From the NCBI RefSeq assembly GCF_001320245.1, contig NZ_BCBA01000059.1, positions 19,307 to 83,306 on the forward strand: a stretch of 64,000 nt of DNA. The letters run 5' to 3'. The notes below the pieces were generated by a model. The model was not told the DNA's origin. It ran no database searches and worked only from the letters and a program-made list of their open reading frames with translations. The position numbers and the translations under genes were made by a program. Below are positions 22,188 through 32,312 of the stretch, one piece after another. The DNA comes from Pseudomonas sp. NBRC 111124. Lineage in GTDB: Bacteria > Pseudomonadota > Gammaproteobacteria > Pseudomonadales > Pseudomonadaceae. Each line of letters starts with the position of its first letter. Position 1 is the stretch's first letter.

Positions 22188-23726
22188 GTGTCCCAGCCCG
22201 TTTCGTCCCAGCTCCCAGTCGCCGACTGCTACGACATCGCCGTGATCGGCGGTGGCATCAATGGCGTGGGTATCGCTGCAGACGCCGCCGGGCGCGGCCT
22301 CAAGGTGTTTCTCTGCGAGAAGGACGACCTGGCTCAACACACCTCCTCGGCCAGCAGCAAGCTGATTCACGGCGGCCTGCGCTATCTGGAGCACTACGAG
22401 TTCCGGCTGGTACGTGAAGCACTGGCCGAGCGTGAAGTGCTGCTGGCCAAGGCGCCACACATCGTCAAGCCGATGCGCTTCGTGCTGCCGCACCGCCCGC
22501 ACCTGCGCCCTGCCTGGATGATCCGTGCAGGTCTGTTCCTCTACGACCACCTGGGCAAGCGCAAGCGCCTGGGCGCCTCGCGCAGCCTGCGCTTCGGTCC
22601 GGGCTACCCGCTCAAACCGGCGATCACCCGGGGTTTCGAATATGCTGACTGCGCCGTGGACGATGCCCGCCTGGTGGTACTGAACGCCATGAGCGCACGT
22701 GAGCACGGCGCGCACATCCACACCCACACCCGTTGCCTGCGCGCCGAGCGTGTGGATGGTTTGTGGCAGGTTGAACTGCAGCACGCCGACGGCAGCCTGC
22801 GGAGCATTCGCGCGCGCGCCCTGGTGAACGCCGCCGGCCCTTGGGTCGCCAACTTCATCAAGGACGATCTCAAGCTCGACGCCCCTTACGGCATCCGTTT
22901 GATCCAGGGCAGCCATATCATCGTGCCGCGCCTGTACGAAGGTGAACACGCCTACATCCTGCAGAACGAAGACCAGCGCATCGTCTTCTGCATTCCGTAC
23001 CTGGACCGCTTCACCCTGATCGGTACCACCGACCGGGAATACAGCGGCGACCCGGCCAAAGTGGCGATCACCGAGCAGGAGACCGATTACCTGTTGAAGG
23101 TGGTGAACGAGCACTTCAACCATCAACTCAGCCGTAGCGACATCGTGCACACCTATTCCGGCGTGCGGCCGCTGTGCAACGATGAGTCGGACAACCCATC
23201 TGCGGTGACCCGCGACTACACCCTGGCCTTGTCGGCCGGGGAAAACGAGGCACCGCTACTGTCGGTGTTCGGCGGCAAGCTGACGACCTACCGCAAGCTG
23301 GCCGAGTCGGCCATGGGCGAGCTGAAACCGTTCTTCACCCAGATGCGTGGCAGCTGGACAGCCGATGCTGCACTACCGGGAGGCGAGAACATGACAACCG
23401 CCCCGGCCTTGGTCGATGCCATCCTTTCGCGTTGCGGTTGGTTGCCGGTGGACATCGCCAAACGCTGGGCGGTCACTTACGGGAGCCGCGTCTGGCGCCT
23501 GCTGGACGGCGTGCATGGCCCGGATGATCTCGGCCAATCGATAGGGGGCGGCTTGTTCAGCCGTGAAGTGGATTACCTGTGCAACGAGGAATGGGCTAGC
23601 GACGCCGAAGATGTGCTGTGGCGTCGCACCAAACTGGGCCTGTTCACCAGCAGCGCTGAACAGCAAGCATTGCGCGATTATCTCGAGCAAACCAACCCGA
23701 AGCAGGGCCGTACCCGCGCTGCCTGA
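22188..23726 (+). CDS. glpD: Aerobic glycerol-3-phosphate dehydrogenase
   Basis: Membrane-associated FAD enzyme oxidising glycerol-3-phosphate to dihydroxyacetone phosphate, passing electrons to quinone. 512 residues. FAD site DIAVIGGGINGVGIAADAAGRG; SSKLIHGGLRYLE; FGGKLTTYRKLAE near the C-terminus. The start is GTG 22188, because AGGAGG at 22174-22179 is 8 nt before it; TTG 22182 would be only 2 nt away. It has its own promoter region with GlpR-type operators. Confidence 0.97.
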   Translation: MSQPVSSQLPVADCYDIAVIGGGINGVGIAADAAGRGLKVFLCEKDDLAQHTSSASSKLIHGGLRYLEHYEFRLVREALAEREVLLAKAPHIVKPMRFVLPHRPHLRPAWMIRAGLFLYDHLGKRKRLGASRSLRFGPGYPLKPAITRGFEYADCAVDDARLVVLNAMSAREHGAHIHTHTRCLRAERVDGLWQVELQHADGSLRSIRARALVNAAGPWVANFIKDDLKLDAPYGIRLIQGSHIIVPRLYEGEHAYILQNEDQRIVFCIPYLDRFTLIGTTDREYSGDPAKVAITEQETDYLLKVVNEHFNHQLSRSDIVHTYSGVRPLCNDESDNPSAVTRDYTLALSAGENEAPLLSVFGGKLTTYRKLAESAMGELKPFFTQMRGSWTADAALPGGENMTTAPALVDAILSRCGWLPVDIAKRWAVTYGSRVWRLLDGVHGPDDLGQSIGGGLFSREVDYLCNEEWASDAEDVLWRRTKLGLFTSSAEQQALRDYLEQTNPKQGRTRAA

Positions 23727-23735
23727 TCAATTTGG

Positions 23736-23768
23736 GGTCCGCAGCGTACCCGCACGGTGCTGCGGACC
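23736..23768. terminator. Hairpin between glpD and the first NEL-type gene
   Basis: Perfect 10-bp stem GGTCCGCAGC / GCTGCGGACC with a 13-nt loop between convergent genes. Confidence 0.65.
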
Positions 23769-23773
23769 TACCT

Positions 23774-26700
23774 TCAATGATCGGCGCGTTGCCAGGCTTC
23801 CAAGGCAAGACTCCGATACAGTTGCTGTTCAGCCAGTTCCAATTCCTGCATCAGCTCATTGCTCCTGACCACATAAGATTGTTCCTGGCCGCCCTCGGCT
23901 AGCCGCTCACTCTCGGCCAAACGCTCGTGAAACGGTGCCGCCAGTGCCTCGAAACGCTCTGGATAGCGCTGCCTCACGAAACGCTGCCAGAAGGGGCGCT
24001 GCGCCAGCGAATCCAGTACTGCCATCTGGGTGTCATCTTGCAGCACTTGCATCTGCGCGCGTTGCAGGTCACCTTGGGTCACGTTGGCATAAGACGCGTA
24101 GTGCATGTCATCGACAGGCACAGGCAACTCGAGAGCCTGGGCTAACTGGTTGCGGTAGTAAAGGCGGATCTCGACTTCATCGACCAAGCGCAAACCGCTG
24201 CTGCGCATCTGCTGGATATACCGTGTAGCAATGCTGTCGACCAGATCCAACCGGTGCAACTGTCGACCAAGATGCAGCAAGCGTGTCTCCATCCTCTCAG
24301 CCGGAACGTCCGCTATACCTCGTTGAACCAGCACCCCCACTTCCATCTGACCGAGCATCAGCAGCGAGCGATCTTCACAGGTGAGCGATTGCCTGGCTTC
24401 AGCGAAAATCTGCTCGCGCAGCACCTCGCTTTGTTCGCAGGCATCGAGTATTCGCCAGATTCTCCGGCGAAAATGCCCGGGATGCTCGCCGAAGTCTTCG
24501 GATTTGACGAAGTCTGCAAGAAATCGGAACAAATCGCTCGAACCTGGCTCATCGCGCAGCCTGTCCCACGTGAGCTCACGCCGGGTGCGCAGTTGAGCAT
24601 CTGAGCTCTGGACCCAGGCATCACGTATTTGCGTGGTGACTTCAGCATGCCTGTGGGACGGGCGCCCGCGAGCGCCTCGGACACTGCTATCACGGGCCCG
24701 TTCGAGATGCTGCTGGCTAGGCCCATCAAGCGGGTTGTCATGCAACTCGAACCGAGACAATCGCTGAGTCAACCCATGCACTTCCTGTTGCAGCTGCCAT
24801 ATCCGGTTGTCTCGAAGGTCTACCACTGCCCGCCACGACGCACGCTCGAGAAGCTGGGGAATATCCACCTGGCCACTTGCGCGCAAGTGCAGATGCCGCA
24901 CATGCCGGAGCCCTGAAAGATCGGGCGCCTGCATCAGTGGGTTGAAGCTGAGTTCACAGGAGTCCAGCAGGGCCAGCTGGGCAAGCCGCTGATTACCCTC
25001 GGCATCGATGGTCAGCCGGTTTCGCGAGAGATTCAAACGCCTGAGCTGCACCAGCTGTTCTATACCGGCGGGAACGCTGGTCAGGCGGTTGCCACTGAGG
25101 TCGATCTCCACGACATTGGGAAAACGCCGCAAGAAGTCCTCAGGAACCTCATCCAGGTTCATGTCTCTGAGCACCAAGCGCCTGACATGCGCAAAGTTCA
25201 CCCCTTCTGGCAACGTAGGCAGCGCATCGATGCGCTCACCGTCCAGCACAAGCTCGTAAGTATCATTGACGTCAACCAGCTTCCTTCGCCAGCTACGCCG
25301 CAACGTGTCGGCGACCCGCCGGCGTCTGATCGCATCAGCAGGACTGCGCCATGCCGATTGCCACTCATGCAGAGCCTGGCGCAATGCACCCAACTGCTGC
25401 TGCAAGGTCTGGTAGTGATCCCAAAGGTTTACGCCCCGCTCTCTGACGGCCTGCAGATAGGCATCGAGCTGCAAGTCACTCATGGTCGAGAATATTTGCT
25501 GTATCCCGCGCCGGATCGCCTGCTGACTGCTTTCCCCGCCCCCACTCAGTGCATACCCCAGACGCCCATCAGCGAAGTGCCTGGGCGGTCTCATTCCCTC
25601 TGCCAAGGGCTTCAGGCCCAGCATGCCGGCCAACTGCTCGCGCTCGCGACACGCCGCTTGCATCATCCACTCCTGGAGCTGCGCGCTCGTCATCCTTGCG
25701 CCACCTGCCATGGCAGTCTTCTGCTCTTCACTCAAGCATCGCAGTAACACGGTGAACAGCGACTCATCTTGTTCAGCAAGGGTGTCGGCAGGTGTTTCGC
25801 TCAACCAATACCCTTGTCGGCTTCGCACGATTACCCGTGCCGGACTTGCACCTTCGGCATCGCTTGCATATAGCAACCTGCCTTCGCGATTGCCAACGCG
25901 TAATTCCATTCGAGTGGATGACGGCCAGGCGGAGTGCTTGTCAACGAGCGCCATCACCAAGCGCTCGGTGTCAGCGTTGATCGCCTGGGGCAATCGCAAG
26001 CCAACACAGGCCTTGTCGAGACGGCTGTCGCGAAGGTACCAGCGCGCTTTTTCCGCCATGCCCAGCGGGATTCGCGCTGAAGCCTGCAGTGAGTCCCTTT
26101 GCACGCTGCTCGATTGTTCAATGATTTCTTTCGCCGCTCGCGGCGTAAGCCCAGAGAAAGCACTGATCAAGCGGGCTTGGTCCTCACTCGGCTGAGGCTG
26201 CCGTTGCGCGACTTCCGCATCCAGAGCATCACCACGCAAGTCCGGAAATTCCGTGCAGGTGACAAAGCGGTCGTACTGGTCAAGCAGCTTCGCTGGCGCG
26301 TTCGCATTCTCCACCCTCAAGCGGCGCACCTGATCAAGATTCAAGCCGGTGGTCGCTAACAACGCATGAGCATCTTTATTCAAGACGCCGTTGAAGTGCT
26401 CATTGTCCAGCGCTTCCAACAATGAGCCCGGGCTGTTTTCGATATGTGCCAATTGAAGTTCGCGCGCCAACTTCAGCTCGCCCTGCGTGATCTTGGGGAC
26501 AAGACCGTCAACGAAAGGGAAACGTTTGAGCGTATGAGCCGCACCCGCTGTGAAGGCCCCCAACGCAAGGGTCTGCGCAACAGCGAACAAGTGATTCAAT
26601 GCGTCTTCGCGATCTCCCAGGCGCCAGTCCTGATACCCCTCGTAAGCATCGTCGAGCAACTGCGCCGCACACACCACTAGCATAAGTTCCCCCAGAACCG

Positions 26701-27904
26701 GGACGAACAGACCGGCCCAGCCAAGCAAGTCAAGGCCTGCGGAGAGCATTCCCTGTAAACGAGCGTGCCTGCTGCGAAGATCTTCATCACCTGTAGGAAC
26801 GGCCAGATAACGTGCGTCAGCGAAAATCTTGTCGATACTCAGCTCGCGCACATGGGAAAATATCGCCTCGGCTGTGGGAAAGTTTCGCCCGTCTAGCCCC
26901 ACTGCTTCTCCAGGCGACGCTCGCAACAGCGCGGAAGCAAGGGCCTGATCGAATGCGACCCTGTCGTCGGCCTTGATGAATCGGCTGAAGTAGGTCCGAT
27001 ACGAAGGCCGACACAAGCGAACAGCAAGGTTTTCGTACAGCTGTTGCCAGGAGTCATGGCGGTGAATGAGCTGCTCCGGATCATCAGGCAACCAGACGAC
27101 CACTGACTGCAGCCGATCGTCGGTCAGGCTGCGAATCTCAACGGCCACAGCGCCAACGATGCATTTGCCAAGCAAATACAGCTGGCTTTTCACAAGCGTG
27201 GTAGTGGCCCGCGTTTTATCAGAAGCGGTGGTGAATAATGCCAGAAGAGCATTGTAGGTCGGATCGTCCAACTGTTCCTTGATCGCAGCCTCATGCACGG
27301 CAATTTCCATCCGCGCGCGCAAACTGTCCTGGAACAACTGCTCGACCGCCTGGCGGGCACGTCCTTCAGGCCTCGACTTTGGCTGCAGCACGCTGCGCAA
27401 TTGCACCTGATACTGAGCGCCGATATCCAGTTGGCGGCAAAGCAGGACGAAACGCTCAAAACTCAGTGCCAGTGGTTTTCCATTAGCATCTTCGAGATGC
27501 GCTTTGCGCAACAGCCAAGGCCTGGCTTCCTTTTCCTCGAAGTTATGCAATGCCGCCGCTAGCAGGCTTTGACGCGAGGTGTACCGGACGATTGGTTTGT
27601 AGAGCTTCTCGGCGGCGGAAGGTAACTGAACGTCCTCTGTCAGGACCACCTTCATCGCGCGCACATTGATGTCGCTCAAACCCGCATCCAACAACGCCTT
27701 TTCGAGGCGCGGCGCAGCGAACTCGTCAAGACTAGGGATGGCCTGAAACAAGGATTTCATGCGCTGCGCCAGCATCTGCTGTGTCGCAAGCGCACGGTTG
27801 TATGCCTGCAGCCGATTCGCACTGCCGGCAGTCAGCCAAGCCGGAAGTCGCTGTGCCAACAATTGATCGACAGAGCCTGGTGGAAATGCAAGGTGATTAG
27901 ACAT
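23774..27904 (-). CDS. Giant toxin-like protein with leucine-rich repeats and NEL-type E3 ubiquitin ligase domain (copy 1)
   Basis: 1376 residues. About 900 N-terminal residues form an alpha-rich region of the kind annotated in Pseudomonas as dermonecrotic-toxin-like (from memory). It contains a long hydrophobic segment at ~383-415 (LDLLGWAGLFVPVLGELMLVV). Leucine-rich repeats span ~905-1060 (LVLRDMNLDEVPEDFL, IDLSGNRLTSVPAGI, LRRLNLSRNRL). The last ~280 residues match the NEL fold of IpaH/SspH effectors. Cys1176 lies in LTCEDRSLLML, the CEDR catalytic motif. An E3 ligase that ubiquitinates eukaryotic proteins is the inference. No classical signal peptide. ATG 27904 follows GGAGG. It lies 76 bases behind copy 2 on the same strand. 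GC looks lower than in neighbouring genes. Confidence 0.85.
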   Translation of the reverse strand: MSNHLAFPPGSVDQLLAQRLPAWLTAGSANRLQAYNRALATQQMLAQRMKSLFQAIPSLDEFAAPRLEKALLDAGLSDINVRAMKVVLTEDVQLPSAAEKLYKPIVRYTSRQSLLAAALHNFEEKEARPWLLRKAHLEDANGKPLALSFERFVLLCRQLDIGAQYQVQLRSVLQPKSRPEGRARQAVEQLFQDSLRARMEIAVHEAAIKEQLDDPTYNALLALFTTASDKTRATTTLVKSQLYLLGKCIVGAVAVEIRSLTDDRLQSVVVWLPDDPEQLIHRHDSWQQLYENLAVRLCRPSYRTYFSRFIKADDRVAFDQALASALLRASPGEAVGLDGRNFPTAEAIFSHVRELSIDKIFADARYLAVPTGDEDLRSRHARLQGMLSAGLDLLGWAGLFVPVLGELMLVVCAAQLLDDAYEGYQDWRLGDREDALNHLFAVAQTLALGAFTAGAAHTLKRFPFVDGLVPKITQGELKLARELQLAHIENSPGSLLEALDNEHFNGVLNKDAHALLATTGLNLDQVRRLRVENANAPAKLLDQYDRFVTCTEFPDLRGDALDAEVAQRQPQPSEDQARLISAFSGLTPRAAKEIIEQSSSVQRDSLQASARIPLGMAEKARWYLRDSRLDKACVGLRLPQAINADTERLVMALVDKHSAWPSSTRMELRVGNREGRLLYASDAEGASPARVIVRSRQGYWLSETPADTLAEQDESLFTVLLRCLSEEQKTAMAGGARMTSAQLQEWMMQAACREREQLAGMLGLKPLAEGMRPPRHFADGRLGYALSGGGESSQQAIRRGIQQIFSTMSDLQLDAYLQAVRERGVNLWDHYQTLQQQLGALRQALHEWQSAWRSPADAIRRRRVADTLRRSWRRKLVDVNDTYELVLDGERIDALPTLPEGVNFAHVRRLVLRDMNLDEVPEDFLRRFPNVVEIDLSGNRLTSVPAGIEQLVQLRRLNLSRNRLTIDAEGNQRLAQLALLDSCELSFNPLMQAPDLSGLRHVRHLHLRASGQVDIPQLLERASWRAVVDLRDNRIWQLQQEVHGLTQRLSRFELHDNPLDGPSQQHLERARDSSVRGARGRPSHRHAEVTTQIRDAWVQSSDAQLRTRRELTWDRLRDEPGSSDLFRFLADFVKSEDFGEHPGHFRRRIWRILDACEQSEVLREQIFAEARQSLTCEDRSLLMLGQMEVGVLVQRGIADVPAERMETRLLHLGRQLHRLDLVDSIATRYIQQMRSSGLRLVDEVEIRLYYRNQLAQALELPVPVDDMHYASYANVTQGDLQRAQMQVLQDDTQMAVLDSLAQRPFWQRFVRQRYPERFEALAAPFHERLAESERLAEGGQEQSYVVRSNELMQELELAEQQLYRSLALEAWQRADH

Positions 27905-27980
27905 GGCGATGCCTCCGGTTATCGAGGCAACAGAAGAACATCGCGTCAGTGCACTGAAGCGGTAATGATATCTTTCAGGC

Positions 27981-30900
27981 TCAAGGTCGCAGGCGCTGGT
28001 AGACCTCCCACGCCAAGTCTTTCACCAGGCGCCTCTCCGCCAGATCGAAATCGCTCATCAATGCTTCCAGTCGCTCCTTGTACTGCCCCTCATTGATGTG
28101 GCCCGCTTCCTGATCCGCCTCGACGCCAGCAAACCGCTCCCAGAATGGCTGGTTGATCTCGTTGAAGCGGCTTGTATGGCGCTGCCGTGCATACCGCTCC
28201 CAAAACGGGCGCTCAGCGAGGGATGAGATCAGCGCATCATCGCTTTCGAGCGACAACACCTTGGCTTTGGCCACATTGAGATCGTACTGGCTGACATGAG
28301 AAACGTGACCGTAGTGCATGCCATCCTGCTCCAGAGGCAATTTCAGAAAGTCGTTGAGGCCAACCTGGTAAGCCAGTCGCGTTTCAACCTCATCCAACAA
28401 GCCGGCTTGTTGAGCTTTGAGGCGTGAAAAGTGCTCATCGGCGATGGCCGTGACGGCATCAAGACGGAACAAGGAGCGGGCCAGGTCAATCAGGTTGCGC
28501 TCGACCTGGGGACCGGGTACACCAATTATTGCTCGCTCGGCCAGGACACTGACTTCCAATTGCCGAAGCGTCAACAGCAACCGGTCGTCACAGCCTCGTG
28601 GGCCATCGGTTTCCTCGAACACCCGATCACGTACCTGTTCATCGTGCGAGCAGGCCTCCAGAAGCCTCCAGATGCGAGGCCGAAAGCGCGCTGGTGCATC
28701 GCGAAAATCAGCCGAAGTGGCGAAGTCGGCCAAAAACTGGAATAACGAGACAGAACCCGGTTCTCTCTCCAATGCCTCCCACAGCGCCAGGTATTGACTT
28801 CGCAGTTCACCCGCAGTCTCTCCCAGCCAGCGAGCACGAAGTTTCACAGGATCAACGGCAGCGTGCTGGAAAGACAGGTCTTCATGCCCTCCCCCTCGCC
28901 TTGTACCGCTCAACTGCGCCAACGACTCGTTGCTGGATGACGCTTCGCTGTTGCTTTCCGTGATGGGATTGTCGTGCAGCAGAACACGATCAAGCTGCCT
29001 GCGCATGGCTCTATTTTCCAGCTGCAGTACCTGAATTCGATTGCCACGCATGTCAACCAGCGCGACGGGCGGAATATGGGTTGGCGGAGACGCCACACCA
29101 GTATCACGCAAGGCCATGTTGCGCAGCATCGACAGGTTGACCAGGTCAGGCGCCCTGCCCAGCTCCACGTTGTGATTGAGGTTGAGATCGTGCAAGGCAA
29201 TCAAACTGTTCAGGTAGTGCTCACCTTGGGCCTCCATCACAATGTTGTTGCGTGAAAGATTCAGACGCCGCAACTGGCCGAGATGCTCGAGGCCTGAAGG
29301 CACACGGGTCAAGCGGTTGCCCTGGAGGTCAAGCTCACGCAAGTTGCCAAAACGCTGGAGGAAGGCCGCGTCGATATCAGCCAGCCCCATATTGCGCAAG
29401 ATCAGGCGTTCGACATGATCGAACCGAAGATCAGCAGGCAGCGAAGGCAAGCTGCCCACGTGTTCATCCTTGATGATCAAGACATATCGCCCCGACTCAT
29501 CGGTGATCTTGCGCCGCCAGCTGCGCCTGATCTGGTTCGCCACCCGGCGTCGGCGCAATGCGGCAAACGGCCCGCGCGCTTCGTTGCGCCAGGCCTGCAG
29601 CCCACTGCGTAACAGCTCCAGTTGCTCTTGAAGCAGTGAGAAGTGCTGCCACAAACCCACTCGTCGGTTAACAAGATCCTGCACATAATGGTCCACCTGA
29701 AGATTCGTCAGCGTGGGGAAAATCCGTTGGATACCTCGCGTAATGGCCTGACGGCTGCTTTCTCCCCTCCCGCTCAACGCATAGCCGATTCGCCCGTCTC
29801 CATAACGATAGGGTGGGCGGAACGCGCCTGTCTCACTCATGCCAAGCAGCTTGGCAACACGCGGCCTGTCCATGGCAGCCCGCTCTGCCAGGCAGTCCTC
29901 GAGCGCCTCGACTGTTCTGACAGGTAACCCCAGGCGCTGTACTTGCCGGTCGCTCAGGGTGTCCAACACCAGCGACAGCAAATCCTGAGCGGTGTCTGCG
30001 CCCTCAAGCTGATACCGGCTGCCTGTACGAACGATGCGATACAACCGAGCGGCGTCGGCCTTGCCACATTTGGCCAGCAATTCTCCTTGCGGCGAGCCTT
30101 GGCGTATCTCGACTCGGGTGTCTGCCGACCAAGGGGCCAGCGTATCGATCAGGCCCAATGCCAGACGTTCGGTATCGGTACTGGTCGCCCTGAACAAGCG
30201 CAAACCTGCGCAGGCCCGATCAAGGCGGCTCTGACGCAGCGCCCATCGTGCCCGCTCCAGCAGTGACAGAGACAACTTGCCATCCTTGGCCAGCACCGCT
30301 GCCATTTCGGCACTGCTCGATTGCGCATAGATTTCCCGTATACAGCGCATTGAGAGCCTAGGGAAAAACCGCAAGAGCTTGTTCTCTTCGTCGTTGGCGA
30401 AGGGCTGGTGTTCGTTGATTACCGCCTCCAACCGCTCACCGCCCAAGTCAGTATGGCGCTCATGCAGTTGATAGCGCTCCAAGGCATCCAGCAATCGGGC
30501 GGGCGGGCCCATGTTTTCCAGGTGCAATTGGCGGATCTGCGCCTCACTGTATCCAGTGATCTGCAACAGGTGCCTGGCGGTTTCGTCTGCGAGACCGGCC
30601 AGCCGCCCACTCAGCCTTCGAACCAGTAGGCCGGCGCCGGACCAGGACTGTGGATGTTCGAGTTCGTGACGCCACCCGCCACCTTCGTTTTCTTCAATCA
30701 GCGGGGCATAGGCATGATCCTGTGCCGGGTGTCGAATGCGTCCAGCCCCGGCGTTCGCGACCCGGTACAAGTGATCATCCGTATCCAGTAACCATTGCCC
30801 CTTAGGCATGCTCGCTGCTGCGGTTTGCGGCTCGGCCCGATAAGCACGCAGCTCGCTGTCGCATAACCTCAAATCACCGCCATCACGCCGGATCAGTGCC

Positions 30901-32312
30901 AACCCATCAATGAACGGGGTACGTTTGATAGTGCGCGCAACGGCAGAGATCCCTTTACCGATCAGTATCCCGGCAACCAGGTTCTCGGCGACGCCGAACA
31001 GGTGATCGATAGCGCCTTGTCGGTCACCATGCTGCCAGTGTTCATAACCTTCATAGACTTCCTCCGCAATCTGACCGGCAGCCAACATCAGTAACGCTTC
31101 GCCTAGAACGGGTACGAACAGACTGGCGATATTCGCCAGGTCCAAGCCCAACGAAGCATAACCCTGCAATCGCTCAAGTCGATCAGCTTCGTCCTCGACA
31201 CCGGTAGGCACTGCGAGAACACGGGCATCACTGAACACCTTGTCGATTTGCTGCTTCGCCAGGTATTGCATCAACGGACCAGCAATCGGCTCGTTGCCTC
31301 CTCCAAGGGTCGCCAGGTGCTCGGACTTCCAGTTAGCCGCCTGGCTGGCCAGCTTGGAGGAAAATCCGATGCGGTCAGCCTCGCCAATGAAGCGCGCAAA
31401 AAAGTGCCGGTAACTTCTGGAAAACAGCCGCCTGGCCAAGCCGTCATACAGAGACTGCCAGGAATCGAAGCGCTGGATCGGAGCAATAGGGTCGCAAGGC
31501 ACCCATAGAATGATGCCGGCGATGACATTGTCCAAGGGTGTCCGCACTTCTATGCATACCACACCCTGGATGATCGACCCCAGCAGGTAGAGCTGGCGCG
31601 GCTCGACCGCCTCAGGCAATGCCGGAACGACAGCAGGAGTGCTGATCAGATGCTGCATGTGCAGATAACTGCGCTCATCCAGCTCACCCTTGAAGTAAGC
31701 CATGCGTACAGCAACTTCCAAGTGCGCGTGCTGGTTTTCCTCGACGATCAGCTGCACAGCCTCGCTGCCCTTCTCCGGCCGCAGCACCTCTGCTAGCAGA
31801 GATTGGTATTTACCCCCAATGTCGAGTTCGCGACATCGGCCCGCGAAGACTTCAAATCCGATACCGATGTTTCTGCCCAATGAATCGTGCAACTGCCCCC
31901 GCCGAAGAATGGAAGGCCGGGTTTCCCCTACATGGTAGTTGTGCAGTGCCGCAGCCAGCACGCTCTGGGTGGAGGCCGGTACAAACTGCCGCAGTGAATA
32001 CAGCAGGCCAATGTTTGGCATCACCGGCCGCTTCCAGATATGTACGTGGCTGCGCCGCACATCAACGTCGTTGATTCCCAACTGGCCAAGCCGGCCGCTC
32101 AGCAAAGGCTCGGCGAATGCTTCCAGGGGCGGGATAGCATCCAGAAGAACACGCATGCGGGCGACCGCTTTTTCTTGCCTGATCAGGGCATTGCCCAGCG
32201 CGCGCAAACGCGTGACACGCCGCGGGTCGTTTTGATCATCGCGTAACCAATGGGGCAAGCGGGTGGCGATGAAGGCATCGACTGAATCAACCGGAAATGG
32301 AGTGTCTTGCAT
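27981..32312 (-). CDS. Giant toxin-like protein with leucine-rich repeats and NEL-type E3 ubiquitin ligase domain (copy 2)
   Basis: 1443 residues, paralogous to the neighbouring copy over its whole length (shared blocks include VDAFIATRLPHWL/VDQLLAQRLPAWL, RDSWQ-like HRHDSWQQLYENLA/QRFDSWQSLYDGLA, and ALSGRGESSRQAITRGIQ). Hydrophobic segment ~383-415 (LANIASLFVPVLGEALLMLAAG). LRR ~965-1125 (LILRNMGLADIDAAFL, ELDLQGNRLTRVPSGL, LRRLNLSRNNI). NEL-type C-terminal ~280 residues with Cys1241 in PRGCDDRLLLTL, a CDDR variant of the catalytic motif. It is first in a probable two-gene operon; its promoter lies in the region shared with divergent gltI. No secretion or chaperone gene is nearby; export route unknown. 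Confidence 0.85.
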   Translation of the reverse strand: MQDTPFPVDSVDAFIATRLPHWLRDDQNDPRRVTRLRALGNALIRQEKAVARMRVLLDAIPPLEAFAEPLLSGRLGQLGINDVDVRRSHVHIWKRPVMPNIGLLYSLRQFVPASTQSVLAAALHNYHVGETRPSILRRGQLHDSLGRNIGIGFEVFAGRCRELDIGGKYQSLLAEVLRPEKGSEAVQLIVEENQHAHLEVAVRMAYFKGELDERSYLHMQHLISTPAVVPALPEAVEPRQLYLLGSIIQGVVCIEVRTPLDNVIAGIILWVPCDPIAPIQRFDSWQSLYDGLARRLFSRSYRHFFARFIGEADRIGFSSKLASQAANWKSEHLATLGGGNEPIAGPLMQYLAKQQIDKVFSDARVLAVPTGVEDEADRLERLQGYASLGLDLANIASLFVPVLGEALLMLAAGQIAEEVYEGYEHWQHGDRQGAIDHLFGVAENLVAGILIGKGISAVARTIKRTPFIDGLALIRRDGGDLRLCDSELRAYRAEPQTAAASMPKGQWLLDTDDHLYRVANAGAGRIRHPAQDHAYAPLIEENEGGGWRHELEHPQSWSGAGLLVRRLSGRLAGLADETARHLLQITGYSEAQIRQLHLENMGPPARLLDALERYQLHERHTDLGGERLEAVINEHQPFANDEENKLLRFFPRLSMRCIREIYAQSSSAEMAAVLAKDGKLSLSLLERARWALRQSRLDRACAGLRLFRATSTDTERLALGLIDTLAPWSADTRVEIRQGSPQGELLAKCGKADAARLYRIVRTGSRYQLEGADTAQDLLSLVLDTLSDRQVQRLGLPVRTVEALEDCLAERAAMDRPRVAKLLGMSETGAFRPPYRYGDGRIGYALSGRGESSRQAITRGIQRIFPTLTNLQVDHYVQDLVNRRVGLWQHFSLLQEQLELLRSGLQAWRNEARGPFAALRRRRVANQIRRSWRRKITDESGRYVLIIKDEHVGSLPSLPADLRFDHVERLILRNMGLADIDAAFLQRFGNLRELDLQGNRLTRVPSGLEHLGQLRRLNLSRNNIVMEAQGEHYLNSLIALHDLNLNHNVELGRAPDLVNLSMLRNMALRDTGVASPPTHIPPVALVDMRGNRIQVLQLENRAMRRQLDRVLLHDNPITESNSEASSSNESLAQLSGTRRGGGHEDLSFQHAAVDPVKLRARWLGETAGELRSQYLALWEALEREPGSVSLFQFLADFATSADFRDAPARFRPRIWRLLEACSHDEQVRDRVFEETDGPRGCDDRLLLTLRQLEVSVLAERAIIGVPGPQVERNLIDLARSLFRLDAVTAIADEHFSRLKAQQAGLLDEVETRLAYQVGLNDFLKLPLEQDGMHYGHVSHVSQYDLNVAKAKVLSLESDDALISSLAERPFWERYARQRHTSRFNEINQPFWERFAGVEADQEAGHINEGQYKERLEALMSDFDLAERRLVKDLAWEVYQRLRP

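Noticed and set aside
23774..32312. Calling the NEL giants type III secretion effectors
   Set aside because: No type III genes, chaperone or N-terminal export signal is visible; only the C-terminal ligase signature is supported.
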